A stretch of DNA of 64,000 nt from Salinihabitans flavidus (lineage in GTDB: Bacteria > Pseudomonadota > Alphaproteobacteria > Rhodobacterales > Rhodobacteraceae): positions 1-64,000 of the forward strand of contig NZ_FODS01000006.1 in the NCBI RefSeq assembly GCF_900110425.1, written 5' to 3'. A program made the translations under genes and the position numbers. How positions within the stretch are numbered: the first letter of the stretch is position 1; every line of letters starts with the position of its first letter. The notes beneath the pieces were generated by a model. That model had not been told where the DNA came from. It ran no database searches and worked only from the letters and a program-made list of their open reading frames with translations. Shown piece after piece: positions 8,280 through 16,659 of this stretch.

Positions 8280-9002
8280 TCACCCGTCCTGCGCCAGCTC
8301 GCCAAAGAGGATGAGGCCGGGCGCGTCTGTGACCTCGTCTCGCAGCATATCCGACAGCGCGGCGACGGTGCTGCGCGTGAGACGCTGATCGGGGCGCGAG
8401 ACATTCTCGGCCAGAAGCGCGGGCGTGTCCGGCGGCAGCCCGGCGTCCATGAGCTTGCCCGCCAGCGCCGGGAAGGTGCGCTTGGGCATGAAGATCACGC
8501 TGGTGGCGCCGGGATCGGCGAGCGCGCGCAGGTCGAGGTCGCCGGGCAGGGCGCCGGCGATGTCGTGGCCTGTGACGAACTGCACCTTGCGCGCCTTCAG
8601 GCGGCGGGTGAGCGGCATTTGCGCGGCGGCGGCGGCGGCGCAGGCGGAGGTGACGCCGGGGATGATCTCGAATCCGATTCCGGCGACGCGCAGGGCCTCG
8701 ATCTCTTCCTCCAGCCGGCCGAAGATCCCCGGATCGCCGGATTTGAGCCGCACCACGCGGGCGCCGGTGGCGGCGTAGTCCACCAGAAGGCGGCTGACGT
8801 GGTCCTGTTTCGGGGAGGGGCGCCCGGCGCGTTTGCCCACCCCGACAAGATCGGCCCCGGGCGGGGCATGATCGAGGATGGCGCCCGCCGACAGATCGTC
8901 GAAAAGCACCGCGTCGGCCTTTTGCAGCCGGTCCACGGCCTTGAGGGTCAGAAGCTCCGGGTCGCCGGGACCGGAGCCCACGAAGCTCACGAAACCTGTC
9001 AT
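8280..9002 (-). CDS. cobA: Uroporphyrinogen-III C-methyltransferase CobA
   Basis: A 240-residue enzyme that methylates uroporphyrinogen III at C2 and C7 to make precorrin-2, the entry step to cobalamin (and siroheme). Residues 8-21 (VGSGPGDPELLTLKA) are the SAM-binding loop, and VRLKSGDPGIFGR near 86 and GVTSACAAAA near 117 are hallmark stretches. It stands alone, with no siroheme synthase fusion (as in CysG). Its ATG overlaps the cobB stop as ATGA. Confidence 0.93.
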   Translation of the reverse strand: MTGFVSFVGSGPGDPELLTLKAVDRLQKADAVLFDDLSAGAILDHAPPGADLVGVGKRAGRPSPKQDHVSRLLVDYAATGARVVRLKSGDPGIFGRLEEEIEALRVAGIGFEIIPGVTSACAAAAAAQMPLTRRLKARKVQFVTGHDIAGALPGDLDLRALADPGATSVIFMPKRTFPALAGKLMDAGLPPDTPALLAENVSRPDQRLTRSTVAALSDMLRDEVTDAPGLILFGELAQDG

Positions 9003-10336
9003 GCGCTGGCCTCCGAGATCAGGTGAAAGAAGGTGCCGGTCACATGGCCGCGCGCCGAGCCGGTTTCGGGCACCGGGTTGCCGTCGGCATCCGCGACCTG
9101 CGCCAGCGGGGCGTCCGGCTCATCGAGGATGGTGGAATAGTGAAACTCGTGCCCGCGCAGCCGCGCGCCTTTGGCAAAGCCGGGCATCGGCGCGCCCAGC
9201 GTGGCCTGGCGGTAGCCGAGGTGGAACTTGCGCGTCTCGTAGGAGGTGACGAGGCCAAGCAGGCCGGCCATCGCGTGCCGTGTGCCGTCCTTGTCGATGA
9301 GCGCCCGCCCCAGCGCCATGTAGCCGCCGCATTCGCCATGCACGGGCCGCGTTTGCGCGTGTTCGCGCAGGCCGGTCAGGTAGGTTTGCGCCGCCGCCAG
9401 CCGCCCGGCGTGCAGTTCGGGATAGCCGCCGGGCAACCAGACGAGATCGGCGTCCGGCGCGGGCGGCTCATCGGCGAGCGGCGAGAACGGCAGGATTTCG
9501 GCCCCCGCCTGCCGCCAGCCGTGCAGGATATGCGGGTAGGTGAAGGAAAAGGCCGCGTCCTGCGCCAGCGCGATGCGTTGTGCCGGCGGGCTGGGCAGCG
9601 CGCCCGGCGCGAAGGCGGTCGCGGGCGCGGCGGCGGCGCGGATGCGATCGAGATCGACATGCGCCCGCAGGAAGCTGGCATAGCCCGCGATGGCGGCCTC
9701 CAGATCCGGATGCTCGACCGCCTGGATCAGGCCGAGGTGGCGTTCGGGCAGGGTCAGATCGCCGCGCCGGGGCAGCACGCCCAGCACTTCGATGCCGGCG
9801 CGGTCCATGCCGAGGCGGGCAAGGCGTTCGTGGCGCGGGCTGGCGCAACGGTTGAGGATCACGCCCGCGAAGGGCAGGTCGGGATTGTAGAGCCGGAAGC
9901 CGAGCGCGGTGGCGGCGGCCGATTGCGCCTGTCCGCCCACATCGAGGACGAGCACCACCGGCCAGTCCAGACGCAGCGCGGTTTCCGCCGAAGAGCCGAA
10001 GCCCTCTTCGCCGCGGGTGGCCACGCCGTCGTAAAGGCCCATCGACCCTTCGGCCACGGTGATGTCGGCGCCCCGCGCCTGACCCGCGATCCCGGCCAGA
10101 AGCGGCGCGGGCATGGCCCATGTGTCGAGGTTGAAGGACGCCCGCCCGGCGGCGGCGCGGTGAAAGGCCGGGTCGATGTAGTCGGGGCCAGATTTGAAGG
10201 GTTGCACGGTCAGCCCGTCCTCGGCCAGCGCGCGCAGCAGGCCGAGCATCACGGTGGTCTTGCCCGTGCCCGAGGAGGGGGCGGAGATGAGCAGGCCGGG
10301 AATGCCGGCGGGGTCGGTGTCGGGGCGGTCAGTCAT
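8999..10336 (-). CDS. cobB: Hydrogenobyrinic acid a,c-diamide synthase CobB
   Basis: A 445-residue glutamine-dependent amidotransferase that amidates the a and c side chains of hydrogenobyrinic acid. The N-terminal ATPase domain has the P-loop [11 protein letters not shown] at residues 18-28. The C-terminal class I-type glutaminase domain has the nucleophile C336 in [11 protein letters not shown]. Length and domain order match CobB/CbiA. The context with CobG, CobN and CobF points to the aerobic (cobalt-late) substrate. It overlaps cobM by 8 nt. Confidence 0.95.
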   Translation of the reverse strand: MTDRPDTDPAGIPGLLISAPSSGTGKTTVMLGLLRALAEDGLTVQPFKSGPDYIDPAFHRAAAGRASFNLDTWAMPAPLLAGIAGQARGADITVAEGSMGLYDGVATRGEEGFGSSAETALRLDWPVVLVLDVGGQAQSAAATALGFRLYNPDLPFAGVILNRCASPRHERLARLGMDRAGIEVLGVLPRRGDLTLPERHLGLIQAVEHPDLEAAIAGYASFLRAHVDLDRIRAAAAPATAFAPGALPSPPAQRIALAQDAAFSFTYPHILHGWRQAGAEILPFSPLADEPPAPDADLVWLPGGYPELHAGRLAAAQTYLTGLREHAQTRPVHGECGGYMALGRALIDKDGTRHAMAGLLGLVTSYETRKFHLGYRQATLGAPMPGFAKGARLRGHEFHYSTILDEPDAPLAQVADADGNPVPETGSARGHVTGTFFHLISEASA

Positions 10337-11123
10337 CGCCGTGGCTCCAGTCTGTCCAGGGGCTGCCGGCCGATTGCGGGCGGTAGCGGCGGTCGTAGTC
10401 GGCGGCGTAAAGGCGGCTTTCGTCGAAGCCCTCGCCCGCGAGGGCGGGCCCGACGAGGATCAGCGCGGTGCGGGTGATGTCCTCGGTGACGGCGGCGCGC
10501 AGGCCCGCCAGCGTGGTGCGGATCACCTTCTGGTCGGGCCAGCTTGCGCGGTAGACGACGGCGGCGGGGCACTCCGGGCCGTAGGCGGGGACAAGATCGG
10601 CCTCCACCGCGTCGAGGTTAACGATCGACAGGTGGATCGCCAGCGTGGCGCCGGTGGCGGCGAAATTGCGCAGGGTCTCGCCCTCGGGCATGGCGGAGGC
10701 GCGGCCCGGCGTGCGGGTGAGCACCACCGATTGCGCCAGCCCCGGCAGCGTCAGTTCGGCCTCGAGCGCGGCGGCGGCGGCGGCGAAGCTGGGCACGCCG
10801 GGTGTGACGGAGACGGGAATCGACAGCGCGCGCAGGCGGCGAAGCTGCTCTCCCATCGCGGACCAGACCGACAGATCGCCCGAATGCAGCCGTGCCACGT
10901 CCTGCCCGGCGGCGTGGGCGGTGCGGATTTCGGCGATGATCGCGTCAAGATCCATCGGGGCGGTGTTCACGATCCGCGCGCCGGGCGGGCAATGGGCCAG
11001 AAGCCCCTCGGGTACGAGAGAGCCGGCGTAAAGGCAGACCGGGCAGGCGGCGATCAGATCGCGCCCGCGCAGGGTGATCAGGTCGGCGGCACCCGGACCG
11101 GCGCCGATGAAATGCACGGTCAT
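10329..11123 (-). CDS. cobM: Precorrin-4 C11-methyltransferase CobM
   Basis: A 264-residue methyltransferase that converts precorrin-4 to precorrin-5. It begins [20 protein letters not shown], the CobM/CbiF SAM loop. [14 protein letters not shown] near residue 80 and [17 protein letters not shown] near 190 are diagnostic. The open frame extends to 11186, but the ATG at 11123 overlaps the cobE stop as ATGA and fits the family. Confidence 0.94.
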   Translation of the reverse strand: MTVHFIGAGPGAADLITLRGRDLIAACPVCLYAGSLVPEGLLAHCPPGARIVNTAPMDLDAIIAEIRTAHAAGQDVARLHSGDLSVWSAMGEQLRRLRALSIPVSVTPGVPSFAAAAAALEAELTLPGLAQSVVLTRTPGRASAMPEGETLRNFAATGATLAIHLSIVNLDAVEADLVPAYGPECPAAVVYRASWPDQKVIRTTLAGLRAAVTEDITRTALILVGPALAGEGFDESRLYAADYDRRYRPQSAGSPWTDWSHGDD

Positions 11124-11488
11124 GGCGTCTCCCCCTCGGCCAGCGCGCAGGTGGCGAGCCGGTCGCAGGAAATCTGTCTCTGGCACAGCAGGCGCGCGCC
11201 GGGTCCGGCCCCGGCCAGCGCGCTGGCCTCGGCCACGGACCCGGTGCCGCGCGCTTGCAGAACGCGGGGCGCCTGGGTGGGGGTGTCGGGCCGGAGGAGC
11301 GTGTCGGCGTCGATTGGCAGGACGGACAGGCCCAACTCACAGGCCAGAGCGGTCAGGCAGGGCGCCGCCGCCTTGTCCCGCGGCGCGGCAAGCCGGTCCA
11401 CGCGGCGGCCGTCGCTGGCGCGCGTGAGAGCGTCGCGCAGCGACTCGGCCGTGGCGGCGGCGCGGTATCCGAAACCGGCAACGATCAT
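11120..11488 (-). CDS. cobE: Cobalamin biosynthesis protein CobE
   Basis: A 122-residue protein of the CobE/CbiG C-terminal family. It starts [20 protein letters not shown] and contains [16 protein letters not shown] and [11 protein letters not shown], typical of this domain. CobE is required for cobalamin synthesis and is thought to bind pathway intermediates; its exact reaction is not settled. It is coupled on both sides by ATGA overlaps with cobL and cobM. Confidence 0.88.
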   Translation of the reverse strand: MIVAGFGYRAAATAESLRDALTRASDGRRVDRLAAPRDKAAAPCLTALACELGLSVLPIDADTLLRPDTPTQAPRVLQARGTGSVAEASALAGAGPGARLLCQRQISCDRLATCALAEGETP

Positions 11489-12684
11489 CGCGTCACGTCC
11501 CATTGCACGATGGGATAGGCCGCGCCCCATCCCCGTTTGGTGCCCAGCGGTTTGGCCTGCGACAGGGCGATGCGCAGCAGATCGCCCCCCGCGATGGTCT
11601 GCCAGCGGCTCAGCAGCGCCTCGCCTTCGAGGGTGACGGCGTTGGCGACAAGGCGGGTGCCTTCGGGGATCTGCGCCCAGAGCGCCTCCAGCAGCGCGTT
11701 GGACAGCCCGCCGCCGATGAACACCGCATCGGGGCGGTCCAGCCCGGCGAGCGCGGCGGGCGCGGCGCCGGTCACGAGGTGCAGCCGGTCGGCGCCGAGC
11801 CGGGCGGCATTGGTGCGGATGCGCTCCGCGCGGGCGGGGTCTTTCTCGATCACCGTGGCGGCGGTCGTGGGATGCGACCAGAGCCATTCGATCGCCACGG
11901 AGCCGGAGCCGCCGCCGATATCCCACAGATGCTCTCCCGGCAGGGGGGCCAGCGCCGAAAGCGTCAGCGCGCGCACCGGGCGCTTGGTGATCTGCCCGTC
12001 ATGTTCGAACAGCGCATCGGGCCGGCCCGAGGCAAGCGGCACGGGCGTGCCGCCCCCCGCCACCTCCAGCCCGGCGATGACGGGGTGGTGGATGTCGGAC
12101 ACGGCGAAGTCTTCGGCGGCGGTGTGGCGGAGACGCTCGCGTGGGCCGCCCAATGCCTCGCACAGGTGTAGGGTCGTGGCGCCGAAGCCTTCGGAGGTGA
12201 GCCAGTGGGCCAGCTCGCGCGCCGCGTCCCCGTCGCGCAGGGTCACAAGCGCGCGGGTGCCGGGGTGCAGATGCGGGCGCATCCGGGCAAAGGGCGCGGC
12301 GTGCAGGGCCATCGTAACCACCTGCTCCAGCGGCCAGCCAAGCGCGGCGGCCGCCAGCGACAGGGCGGAGGGCGCGGGCAGGCAGCGCCATTCGGATGGG
12401 TCCAGATGGCGCGCCAGCGCACCGCCCGCGCCGTGCCAGAAGGGATCGCCCGAGGACAGCATCACCACCCGACGCCCCCGGTGCGAGAGCAGCAGCGGTA
12501 TCCCGTCCGCAAAGGGCACGGGCCATTCCACGGCCTTGGCGGCCACTTCGGGCAGCAGGGACAGGTGACGCGCCGCGCCCATGACGATTTCCGCCCGCTC
12601 CAGCGCCTTGCGGCTTGCGGGGGGCAGGCCATCCGGGCCATCTTCGCCCAGTCCCACGATGGTCAGCCACGGAGTGTCAGACAT
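11485..12684 (-). CDS. cobL: Precorrin-6Y C5,15-methyltransferase (decarboxylating) CobL
   Basis: A 399-residue bifunctional enzyme: the N-terminal half (WLTIVGLGEDGPDGL, near residue 6) is a corrin methylase like CbiE. The C-terminal half holds a Rossmann methyltransferase like CbiT (LWDIGGGSGSVAIEWLW, near 255). Together they methylate C5 and C15 and decarboxylate the C12 acetate. Its ATG (12684-12682) lies within the CATG at 12682-12685, which on the plus strand also holds the cobK ATG. Its ribosome-binding site AAGGAG (minus strand) falls inside the cobK coding start. Confidence 0.94.
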   Translation of the reverse strand: MSDTPWLTIVGLGEDGPDGLPPASRKALERAEIVMGAARHLSLLPEVAAKAVEWPVPFADGIPLLLSHRGRRVVMLSSGDPFWHGAGGALARHLDPSEWRCLPAPSALSLAAAALGWPLEQVVTMALHAAPFARMRPHLHPGTRALVTLRDGDAARELAHWLTSEGFGATTLHLCEALGGPRERLRHTAAEDFAVSDIHHPVIAGLEVAGGGTPVPLASGRPDALFEHDGQITKRPVRALTLSALAPLPGEHLWDIGGGSGSVAIEWLWSHPTTAATVIEKDPARAERIRTNAARLGADRLHLVTGAAPAALAGLDRPDAVFIGGGLSNALLEALWAQIPEGTRLVANAVTLEGEALLSRWQTIAGGDLLRIALSQAKPLGTKRGWGAAYPIVQWDVTR

Positions 12685-13459
12685 GGCCCGCAATCTCCTT
12701 GTTCTTGGCGGCACGAGCGAGGCCAGCGCGCTGGCCGATGCGCTTGCGGAACGGGGGGTGCACGCCATATTCTCTTATGCCGGGCGGGTGGCGCAACCCC
12801 GCCGCCAGCCCATCCCGCAGAGGGTGGGCGGTTTTGGCGGAGTGCCCGGGCTGACCCGCTATCTGCGCGATCACGCGGTGAGCCATGTGATCGACGCCAC
12901 CCATCCGTTCGCCGCGCAGATGAGCTGGAACGCCTATCACGCTTGCAAGGTGGTGGGCGTGCCGCTGGTGGCGCTGACCCGTCCGCCGTGGCGGCCGGGG
13001 CCGGGCGACGACTGGCGGCCGGTGCGGGATGTGGCCGGGGCGGTGGAGGCGCTGAGCGGGCCCGCGCGGCGCGTCCTGCTGGCACTGGGGCGGCTGCATA
13101 TGGACGCGTTCGCCGCGCAGCCGCAGCATCACTACATCCTGCGGCTGGTCGATACGCCAAAGGTGCCCCCCGCCCTGCCGGATCACACGGTGGTGGTGGC
13201 GCGCGGGCCGTTCGACGTGGCCGGCGACATCGCGCTTTTCCGCGCGCATGGCGTGGAGATGATGGTGTGCAAGAACGCGGGCGGCGCTGGCGCGGTCGCC
13301 AAGCTGCACGCGGCGCGCGCGCTGGAGGTGCCGGTGATCATGATCGACCGGCCCGAATTGCCCCCGCGCCCCGAGCTTGCCCGCGTCGAGGAGGTGCTGG
13401 ACTGGCTGAAGGACGGGGCGGCGGGTTTGCATCACCCCTCCACCGACCGGGGGGTATAG
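12683..13459 (+). CDS. cobK: Precorrin-6A reductase CobK, antisense within the cob run
   Basis: A 258-residue NADPH-dependent reductase that converts precorrin-6A to precorrin-6B. LLVLGGTSEASALADAL at the N-terminus is the nucleotide-binding loop, and VIDATHPFAAQMSWNA near 70 is the family signature. The open frame extends to 12581, but MARNLLVLGG gives the family start with GGAG about 10 nt upstream. It lies on the opposite strand between cobJ and cobL: its start overlaps that of cobL, and its last 28 bases overlap the 3' end of cobJ. Confidence 0.94.
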   Translation: MARNLLVLGGTSEASALADALAERGVHAIFSYAGRVAQPRRQPIPQRVGGFGGVPGLTRYLRDHAVSHVIDATHPFAAQMSWNAYHACKVVGVPLVALTRPPWRPGPGDDWRPVRDVAGAVEALSGPARRVLLALGRLHMDAFAAQPQHHYILRLVDTPKVPPALPDHTVVVARGPFDVAGDIALFRAHGVEMMVCKNAGGAGAVAKLHAARALEVPVIMIDRPELPPRPELARVEEVLDWLKDGAAGLHHPSTDRGV

Positions 13460-14187
13460 ACGAAAGGGGCGGCCCCCCCGCGAGGGATGATCCGGGTCTG
13501 CGAGGAGCCCAGAAGCACAACGGTGCGCATGTCGGCCATGTCCGGCGCGGCCTCGCTCAGCGGGAGGATGCGCAGGCTCTGATCGGGGCGGGTGACGTTG
13601 CGGGCAAAGATCATCGGGCGCGCGTCATTGCAGGCGTCCTGAAGCGTGCGCAGCGCCTTTTCGAACCCCTCGGGGCGGGACTTCGAGCGCGGGTTGTAGA
13701 AGGCCATTGCGAAATCGGCCTCCACCGCGAGGCGCAGGCGTTTCTCGATCAGCGCCCAGGGTTTGAGGTTGTCCGACAGGTTGATGGCGCAGAAGTCATG
13801 GCCCAGCGGCGCGCCGCAGGCGGCAGAGGCGGCGAGCATGGCGGTGATGCCCGGCAGAACCGCGATGTCGAGATCGCGCCAGTGCGGCGCGCCATGCTCC
13901 ACCGCCTCGAAGAGCGCCGAGGCCATGGCGAACACACCCGGATCGCCCGAGGAGACGATCACGACGCGCCGCCCGTCGCTGGCCATTTCGAGCGCGTGGC
14001 GGGCGCGGTCGATCTCCACCCGGTTGTCGGAGGGGTGCAGCGTCAGGTCGGGGCGCGGCGCGATGCGTTCGACATAGGGGATGTAGCCGACGATATCGGT
14101 GGCCTGATCGAGCGCGGCCCGCACCTCTGGCGTGATCAGGGCGTCATTTCCGGGACCAAGGCCCGCGATCACGAGGCCCCCGGTCAT
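13432..14187 (-). CDS. cobJ: Precorrin-3B C17-methyltransferase CobJ
   Basis: A 251-residue ring-contracting methyltransferase that converts precorrin-3B to precorrin-4. The start GLVIAGLGPGNDALITPEVR holds the SAM loop, and GYIPYVERI and VSSGDPGVFAMASALFE are the CobJ/CbiH signature. Its start overlaps the cobI stop by 4 nt. The 3' end overlaps the convergent cobK gene by 28 nt, so there is no room for a terminator between them. Confidence 0.95.
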   Translation of the reverse strand: MTGGLVIAGLGPGNDALITPEVRAALDQATDIVGYIPYVERIAPRPDLTLHPSDNRVEIDRARHALEMASDGRRVVIVSSGDPGVFAMASALFEAVEHGAPHWRDLDIAVLPGITAMLAASAACGAPLGHDFCAINLSDNLKPWALIEKRLRLAVEADFAMAFYNPRSKSRPEGFEKALRTLQDACNDARPMIFARNVTRPDQSLRILPLSEAAPDMADMRTVVLLGSSQTRIIPRGGAAPFVYTPRSVEG

Positions 14188-14909
14188 GGCCGCCGCCCCT
14201 GTCCGTGCACGATGATGATGGAGAAATAGGGGGTCACGCCGTCCCGCTCCGACAGGCGGCAGACCTGCTGTTTCGGCATGGTGGCATACTGCACGAGCCA
14301 TGCATCGTCGTAGCGGCCGGCAGCCCGTAGCGCCGATTCCACCTTTTCGATATTGCGACCGATCTTCATCACCACCAGCGCGTCAGTTGCGCGGATATGG
14401 CGGGTGAGCGTGTCCTCGGGCAGGGTGCCCATGAGCACGGTCAGAACGTCGTCGCCCCATGTCACGGGCGCGCCCGTCGCCGTCCACGCGCCCGACATGC
14501 CGGTGATGGCGGGCACGACCTCCACCTGCACGTCATCGGCCAGCCGCGTGTAGAGATGCATGAAGGAGCCGTAGAAGAACGGATCGCCCTCGCAGAGCAC
14601 GACGACATCCTCCCCGGCCTGCGCCAGCCCGCGCAGATGGTCGCAGACCTCCGTGTAGAAGGACGAGAGTATCTCGTTGTAGCGCGGATCGCTGACCGGG
14701 ATCTCGGTCGTGACGGGGTATTCCATCGCGAACTCCACCGCCCCTTGCGGGATCAGCCCATCCACGATCTGCCGTGCCTGCCCCTTGCGCCCGGCCTTGC
14801 GGAAAAAGGCGACGTGGCGGGCGTTGCGCAGCAGGCGGTCGGCCTTCACGGTCATCAGGTCGGGATCGCCGGGGCCGAGGCCCAGCCCGTAGATGGTTCC
14901 CATGCTCAT
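14184..14909 (-). CDS. cobI: Precorrin-2 C20-methyltransferase CobI
   Basis: A 241-residue methyltransferase that makes precorrin-3A from precorrin-2. It starts MSMGTIYGLGLGPGDPDLMT with the SAM loop. VVVLCEGDPFFYGSFMHLY near 103 and VVPAITGMSGAW near 129 are family hallmarks. The MSMG start at 14909 overlaps the cobH stop as ATGA; MGTIYG at 14903 is an alternative. The open frame upstream to 15314 is a shadow of cobH. Confidence 0.95.
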   Translation of the reverse strand: MSMGTIYGLGLGPGDPDLMTVKADRLLRNARHVAFFRKAGRKGQARQIVDGLIPQGAVEFAMEYPVTTEIPVSDPRYNEILSSFYTEVCDHLRGLAQAGEDVVVLCEGDPFFYGSFMHLYTRLADDVQVEVVPAITGMSGAWTATGAPVTWGDDVLTVLMGTLPEDTLTRHIRATDALVVMKIGRNIEKVESALRAAGRYDDAWLVQYATMPKQQVCRLSERDGVTPYFSIIIVHGQGRRP

Positions 14910-15535
14910 TCCTTGCGGCTCGCGATGGCGTTGACGGCGGCGACGGTGATGGCGGAGCCGCCAAGCCGGCCGCGCACGATCAGGTTGGGCACCGGGCTGG
15001 CCGCATGCAGGGCATCCTTGGATTCGGCGGCGCCGACAAAGCCCACGGGGCAGCCGATGATCGCGGCGGGCCGAGGGCAGTCGGGGTCTTCGAGCATGTT
15101 GAGCAGGTGGAAGAGGGCCGTGGGCGCATTGCCGATGGCGACCACAGCGCCGCCGAGCCGGTCGCGCCATAGCTCCAGCGCGGCGGCGGAGCGGGTGTTG
15201 CCCATCTTCGCGGCGAGATCGTGGATGCCGTCCGCGTGCAGGGTGCAGATCACCTCGTTCCCGGCGGGCAGGCGGGGGCGGGTGATCCCCTCGGACACCA
15301 TGCGCGCGTCGCACAGGATCGGCGCGCCCGCCTCCAGCGCGGCGCGGGCGGCGGCGACCATGCCGGGGCTGAAGGCCACGTCGCGTTCGATCCCCACCAG
15401 CCCGGCGGCATGGATCATACGCACCACCACGGGTTCCTGCTCGGCAGCGAAGCGGGCAAGGTCGGCCTCCGCGCGAATGGTGCGGAAGCTTTCCTCATAG
15501 ATGGCGGCGCCGTTCTTTTCATACTCAAAGGGCAT
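14906..15535 (-). CDS. cobH: Precorrin-8X methylmutase CobH
   Basis: A 209-residue enzyme that moves the C11 methyl of precorrin-8X to C12, giving hydrogenobyrinic acid. MIHAAGLVGIERD at residues 40-52 holds the likely acid-base histidine H42, corresponding to the catalytic histidine of P. denitrificans CobH. AAIIGCPVGFVGAAESK near 166 is the second signature. The stop of cobG and the start of cobH share one base (TGATG). Confidence 0.95.
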   Translation of the reverse strand: MPFEYEKNGAAIYEESFRTIRAEADLARFAAEQEPVVVRMIHAAGLVGIERDVAFSPGMVAAARAALEAGAPILCDARMVSEGITRPRLPAGNEVICTLHADGIHDLAAKMGNTRSAAALELWRDRLGGAVVAIGNAPTALFHLLNMLEDPDCPRPAAIIGCPVGFVGAAESKDALHAASPVPNLIVRGRLGGSAITVAAVNAIASRKE

Positions 15536-16659
15536 CACAGGTCTCCGAGGCGGTCGGGCAGGGTGGCGGGATCGAGGCCCGTCCGGGCCGGGCTGTCCCA
15601 CGGCGCGCCGTCTTTCACAAGATCGAAACGCCCCTCTCGCCCCACAAGCGTGAGTGGCGCGGTGCGGGGGCGGGCGCAGCCCTTGGCGCAGCCCGAGACA
15701 TGCAGCGGGCCATGCGCGGCCAGACGGCGGGCAAGTGCGCGAGTCTCAACGCTGGCGGAGGGGCAGAACGGCGCGCCGGGGCAGGCGTCGATGTCCAGAA
15801 GCGGATCGCCGGGGCGGGTGATGAAGCCGGGCAGATCCACCGATTGCGCGCCTTCCAGCACGAACAGCCGCCACGGCGTGACGCGCAGCGCGCGCGCGGC
15901 GGTGGCGCGCAGGAGCGTGGCCAGATCGCCGGCGTCGATCTGCCCGAAGGCGGCGCCATAGACACGGCCCGCGGCGGTCGGGCCGGGCGCGAGCGGCGCC
16001 GCAGCGGTGGCGGGGGGCGTGTCGAAGCCATCGGGCAGGGGGGTCGCGGCCAGATGGGCGGCCATGCGGCGGCTTGCGTCGCCGCCGGTCCGGGCGAACC
16101 ACCGGGCCAGCGCGATCAGCTCGTCAATCGCGGTCTGCGGTGTCACCGGCCTGCCGTTCGGCGCGCCGTCGGGGCGCAGGATGAGACCGCCCTGTGCCCC
16201 GCGTTCGATGCGAAAATCGGCGGAGGCGCCGGGCAACACCGGGGCGGGGCCCGCGTCGATGGCAAACCCCACCTTGGCGGGCAGCTCCGGCAGATCCGCC
16301 AGCCGACCGAGAAGCGCCGTTGCGATGCGGTGGGTGTCGTCACCGTCCCGCCAGAGCGGGGCGACGAGGATATTGCGCCGCCCTTCCAGCGCCGGATCGG
16401 CGTCAAGCAGGCCGAGGGCGTTCAACTCCTGCAACAGCGGCTCGTGATTGGCCTCTGCCACGCCCCGGATTTGCAGGTTGGCGCGGCTGGTCAGGTCGAT
16501 GATGCCGCTGCCGAAGCGGCTGGCGGCGGCGCAGAGGCCAAGCGCCTGCCGCGCGCTCAGGCGGGCAAGGCGCGGGCGCACCCGCACCACAAGCCCGTCG
16601 CCCGACATCATCGGGCGGTGCGCGCCGGGACACCAGCCTTTCGCGGCGGGGCGGTTCAT
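15535..16659 (-). CDS. cobG: Precorrin-3B synthase CobG
   Basis: A 374-residue sulfite/nitrite-reductase-like monooxygenase that uses oxygen to make precorrin-3B, the O2-dependent step of the aerobic route. Cysteines C293 and C299 (CPGAPFC) and C324 and C328 (CAKGC) form the [4Fe-4S] ligand set. The N-terminal half has the family's ferredoxin-like start and [10 protein letters not shown]. Its presence instead of CobZ marks the strictly aerobic variant. It starts at 16659 with an ATGA overlap with cobN. Confidence 0.93.
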   Translation of the reverse strand: MNRPAAKGWCPGAHRPMMSGDGLVVRVRPRLARLSARQALGLCAAASRFGSGIIDLTSRANLQIRGVAEANHEPLLQELNALGLLDADPALEGRRNILVAPLWRDGDDTHRIATALLGRLADLPELPAKVGFAIDAGPAPVLPGASADFRIERGAQGGLILRPDGAPNGRPVTPQTAIDELIALARWFARTGGDASRRMAAHLAATPLPDGFDTPPATAAAPLAPGPTAAGRVYGAAFGQIDAGDLATLLRATAARALRVTPWRLFVLEGAQSVDLPGFITRPGDPLLDIDACPGAPFCPSASVETRALARRLAAHGPLHVSGCAKGCARPRTAPLTLVGREGRFDLVKDGAPWDSPARTGLDPATLPDRLGDL

